This document shows, piece by piece, positions 61,391-64,000 of a DNA stretch of 64,000 bases. The notes below the pieces were generated by a model. The model saw only the letters and a list, made by a program, of their open reading frames with translations, ran no database searches and was not told where the DNA came from. This DNA is from Actinomycetes bacterium (GTDB lineage Bacteria; Actinomycetota; Coriobacteriia; Coriobacteriales; Eggerthellaceae): NCBI GenBank assembly GCA_023460315.1, contig JAEWQO010000111.1:62001-126000 (forward strand), in the 5' to 3' direction. Within the stretch, counting starts at the first letter, position 1; each line of letters begins with the position of its first letter. Position numbers and translations under genes: made by a program.

Positions 61391-62749
61391 TCAGCGAGCC
61401 GAAACGGCGATCTCGAACCCTTCGGCATCCAGCTCGGGAGCGCCCTGGGCCTTCCTGCGCTCAACGAGCCGTCGGGCAGCGGGGATGGACCCGAGCAGCA
61501 TCGCCCCCATGAGCAGCGACGCCACGATGACCATGATCCAAACGGGCACGAACGAGAGATAGGCGTCAAACATGACTCCCGACACGACCGCCCCCACCGC
61601 GGCGCCGAACATCTCAAACGCGGTCACGATGCCCGTCACGGTGCCGAGGTCCTTCTTGCCGTATTCCTTTGAGACCATGAGCGGCGGGGCGACCGTTCCC
61701 ATGCACGTCGCAAATCCAAAGAAGAGACATGCGAGCACAGGACCCCACTCGGTGCTCGCAAAGCAGAGCGCCACTCCCGCAGCAACGGACGTCGCGGTGC
61801 CCAAGAGCGTGCCCGCTTTGAGGCCCCATCGGTCATAGATGGCCCCCAACGACACCTTCGCCACGATGACCACCGCCAAATAGAACGACCAGACGGTGCC
61901 GGCCCAGAGAGTGGAGTGGCCGCCCGTGACGATTTCAGTTCCACCCACCGTCACGGAAGTCATGTTGGCGATGGCATTGGTGATGACGGCGCCGTTGGTG
62001 ACCCCCATCATCACAAAGCCGAGCACCAGCATCCAGAATCCCGCGTTCTTCCGGAGAACCTTCCATCCGATCGAGACGGTGACGGGCGCGTCGGGAGAAC
62101 GGTCGACCTTTTGCTTCTCGGTGCGTCCTGTCCCATAAGGCTCAAGCCCCTTGTCGCTTGGACGCGTTCGAAACAGGGTGACCGAGAGAGGAAGGGCAAC
62201 CACCAGGCACGTGGCCGCAAGCAGCAGGAATGCGGGTCGCCACCCCTGTGCGTCGATCATGGCGCTCGTCACCGGAGACAGGATGACCCCGCCTACCCCT
62301 GATCCCGACAGCGCGATGGACACGGCCAGGCCCCGTTTCAGCGTGAACCAGTTTGAGATGATCACCGAAACAAGCAGCCGCGTGCCAGCCACCACCACCA
62401 TGCCCGCGATCACGCAGAGAGCATAGAGCTGCCAAAGCTGCGTGATGAACGAAAACGCCACGAGCACTGCCGCGCTCGTGAGCACGGAGATGGCGGCGAG
62501 GACGCGGGCGGGCCACCGATCGGTAAGCCTGCCGATGACGAGAGAGGCGAATACGGCCATCAACGTGCAGATGGACACGCCGGTGTTGAATTGCCCGACC
62601 GTTATTCCCAGGTCTTCGACAATATGGGTTTGGAACAGCGGAATGCAATTAACGAAAACCGTGTAGCAGGTGGCCATGATCAGCAGCCCGCCAATCACGA
62701 TCCACCATCCATAGAAGAACTTTTCCCGCCCGTCAGTCCTCTGAGCCAT
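61391..62749 (-). CDS. MFS transporter, OFA (oxalate/formate antiporter)-like
   Basis: 452 residues, 12 predicted membrane segments in two halves joined by a hydrophilic loop (about 190-225). FFYGWWIVIGGLLIMATCYTVFVN at the N-terminus and VVIAKVSLGAIYDRWGLKAG in the second half are typical of the oxalate/formate-antiporter subgroup (monocarboxylate carriers), which is expanded in Eggerthella relatives. Start MAQRTDGREK follows GAGGAC. Substrate unknown. Confidence 0.88.
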   Translation of the reverse strand: MAQRTDGREKFFYGWWIVIGGLLIMATCYTVFVNCIPLFQTHIVEDLGITVGQFNTGVSICTLMAVFASLVIGRLTDRWPARVLAAISVLTSAAVLVAFSFITQLWQLYALCVIAGMVVVAGTRLLVSVIISNWFTLKRGLAVSIALSGSGVGGVILSPVTSAMIDAQGWRPAFLLLAATCLVVALPLSVTLFRTRPSDKGLEPYGTGRTEKQKVDRSPDAPVTVSIGWKVLRKNAGFWMLVLGFVMMGVTNGAVITNAIANMTSVTVGGTEIVTGGHSTLWAGTVWSFYLAVVIVAKVSLGAIYDRWGLKAGTLLGTATSVAAGVALCFASTEWGPVLACLFFGFATCMGTVAPPLMVSKEYGKKDLGTVTGIVTAFEMFGAAVGAVVSGVMFDAYLSFVPVWIMVIVASLLMGAMLLGSIPAARRLVERRKAQGAPELDAEGFEIAVSAR

Positions 62750-62827
62750 GTGCCGTCCTCGCCTTCTGCATCCGGGTCCCGCATTCCGAACCTTCGTCAA
62801 TCATGCCTTGTCGATGGTAACCGCTGT

Positions 62828-64000
62828 TTATTTCCCCAGCGTTTCCAGATGGCGGATGAACTCGGTATAAAACCCGACGCCGCGCTTGTAGGCATCCACG
62901 TCGAGATTCTCGTCCTGCCCGTGTATGCGGGCGCGCTGGTCACCTTTGAACAGAATGCCCGCGAAGCGGTAGGTGCGCGGGCAAATGCGATGGAAATGGC
63001 GGGCATCGCTGCTCGACGACTGGACATAGGGAGCAATTCCCGCGTCGGGATAGATGCTGTGAGTGACGGCGCGCAGGTAGTCAAAGGCCGGATCCTCAAA
63101 GGGCGAAACCGGAGACGGGTCGATCGCGAAGCGCACTTCATATTCGGTCTGGTCGTCGAAGTGCTCTTTGATGCGCGCCAACGCCTCGTCCACCCCCTCC
63201 GCAGGATCGATGCGCACGTTGACTGTTCCCCGTGCGCTCTTGGGAATGATGTTTGCCGCAGGCGCTCCCTCAAGCTCGGTGATGGCGTAGGTGGTGCGCA
63301 CCATGGCGGCGGTCTCGGGATTGCCCTTCATGATCTTCACGACAAGGGGACGGAACAGCCACAGGTTCCCGAACACGATGCGCAGGCCGAATCCCCCATA
63401 GGCGGCCAACTCTTTGAGCATGGTCTCGATGGGAGTCGAAAGCTTTGCCGGAGCGGGATTCTTCTGAAGCGAGTCCAAGCCTGCCACAAGCTTGCCGGTG
63501 GCATCTTCGAGCGAGGGCGTCGAGGCGTGGCCTCCCTTGGAATGCACGGTGAGAAAAGCGCTGAACAGACCCTTCTCCGTCACGCCAATGGCAGCAAAGG
63601 GGCGGGTGACGCCGAGCGGCGGGTTGTCGATCACGGCTCCCCCCTCATCGAGCACCATATATGGCTCGATGCCGCGCTCCTTGAAAAGGGCGACCATCGC
63701 AGGAGCGGTCTGCCCGTTGTCCTCCTCACAGTTCGACGAGCACAGGTAGATGTCACGGGGCGGGACGAAGCCCTCGGCCAGTAGCGTTTCAGCAGCCTCG
63801 AAGAGGGCAGCCAGGATGCACTTCGTGTCAACCGATCCCCGGGCCCAAATCTTGCCGTCCTCGATGTCGGCGGCAAAGGGATCATGCGTCCACTCCTCGG
63901 CATGGGCGGACACCACGTCATGGTGGGCCATGAGGACGACGGGCTTCAGTTCCGAACTCGCGCCAGGCCACCGCAGCATGATTCCGTATGTCTCGACCAT
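62828..64000 (-). CDS. M20-family metallopeptidase, C-terminal part (truncated by window)
   Basis: 390 residues to the window edge; the true N-terminus (about 60-80 residues in relatives) lies beyond 64000. Metal-site motifs LMAHHDVVSA, DTKCILAAL, NCEEDNGQ and the dimerisation-domain segment FLTVHSKGGHASTPS are present, and the last zinc-ligand region is near SSSSDARHFHRICPRTY. It fits M20 carboxypeptidase/dipeptidase of the PM20D1-like group. 79 bases downstream on the same strand is the MFS gene, so the pair may take up and process a peptide or N-acyl amino acid. Confidence 0.88.
   Translation of the reverse strand: MVETYGIMLRWPGASSELKPVVLMAHHDVVSAHAEEWTHDPFAADIEDGKIWARGSVDTKCILAALFEAAETLLAEGFVPPRDIYLCSSNCEEDNGQTAPAMVALFKERGIEPYMVLDEGGAVIDNPPLGVTRPFAAIGVTEKGLFSAFLTVHSKGGHASTPSLEDATGKLVAGLDSLQKNPAPAKLSTPIETMLKELAAYGGFGLRIVFGNLWLFRPLVVKIMKGNPETAAMVRTTYAITELEGAPAANIIPKSARGTVNVRIDPAEGVDEALARIKEHFDDQTEYEVRFAIDPSPVSPFEDPAFDYLRAVTHSIYPDAGIAPYVQSSSSDARHFHRICPRTYRFAGILFKGDQRARIHGQDENLDVDAYKRGVGFYTEFIRHLETLGK

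Overview
The window is bacterial chromosome, most consistent with an anaerobic high-GC actinobacterium of the class Coriobacteriia (Eggerthella/Slackia-like). That placement is an inference. It rests on an actinobacterial mihF next to gmk, PyrR-controlled pyrimidine genes, an arginine deiminase pair, a VorABCD-type 2-oxoacid:ferredoxin oxidoreductase with AMP-forming ligases, and an OFA-like MFS carrier. No rRNA, tRNA, CRISPR array or intact transposase was seen.

Layout. 0-10 kb and 20-23 kb (minus strand) hold the de novo UMP pathway in two blocks: pyrR-pyrB-pyrC, then carA-carB, then pyrK-pyrD-pyrF with mihF and gmk. pyrR and carA each have a promoter, a PyrR-binding loop and an intrinsic terminator (two attenuators). 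Foreign-looking material separates the blocks. Between carB and pyrK lies an endonuclease-like gene flanked by two 137-bp palindromic elements. Between pyrC and carA lies a 10-kb insert with two systems. The first (10.3-14.7 kb, minus) is a metalloid-type cluster: an ArsM-like methyltransferase, a COG0523 GTPase and an ArsM-ArsS fusion protein. The second (15.6-20.1 kb, plus, AT-richer) is a small secreted protein followed by three permeases, an ABC ATPase and a membrane-anchored accessory protein.

23.8-27.1 kb holds an AmmeMemoRadiSam module. 27.8-37.1 kb is an amino-acid-fermentation type locus: Vor oxidoreductase flanked on both sides by an XRE-cupin regulator plus acyl-CoA ligase pair. 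37.5-47.4 kb is housekeeping (glpX, rsmB, fmt, def, SPFH/NfeD, dnaG, dgt, a YfcE-like phosphodiesterase). 47.5-53.7 kb is a metal-efflux island: CopA with a C-terminal CopZ-like domain, CsoR with two operators, a perfect parS-like site, an ArsR/SmtB repressor, a stand-alone HMA protein and a Cd/Zn-type P1B ATPase. 54.2-64 kb carries arcD-arcA, a fused CydDC-like ABC exporter, a DUF454 protein, an MFS carrier and the 3' part of an M20 peptidase gene.

The strongest candidates for something undescribed are the three-gene metalloid cluster and the secreted-protein/ABC cluster, both lying inside a broken pyrimidine locus. Several long palindromic elements of at least three sequence types decorate the intergenic spaces.
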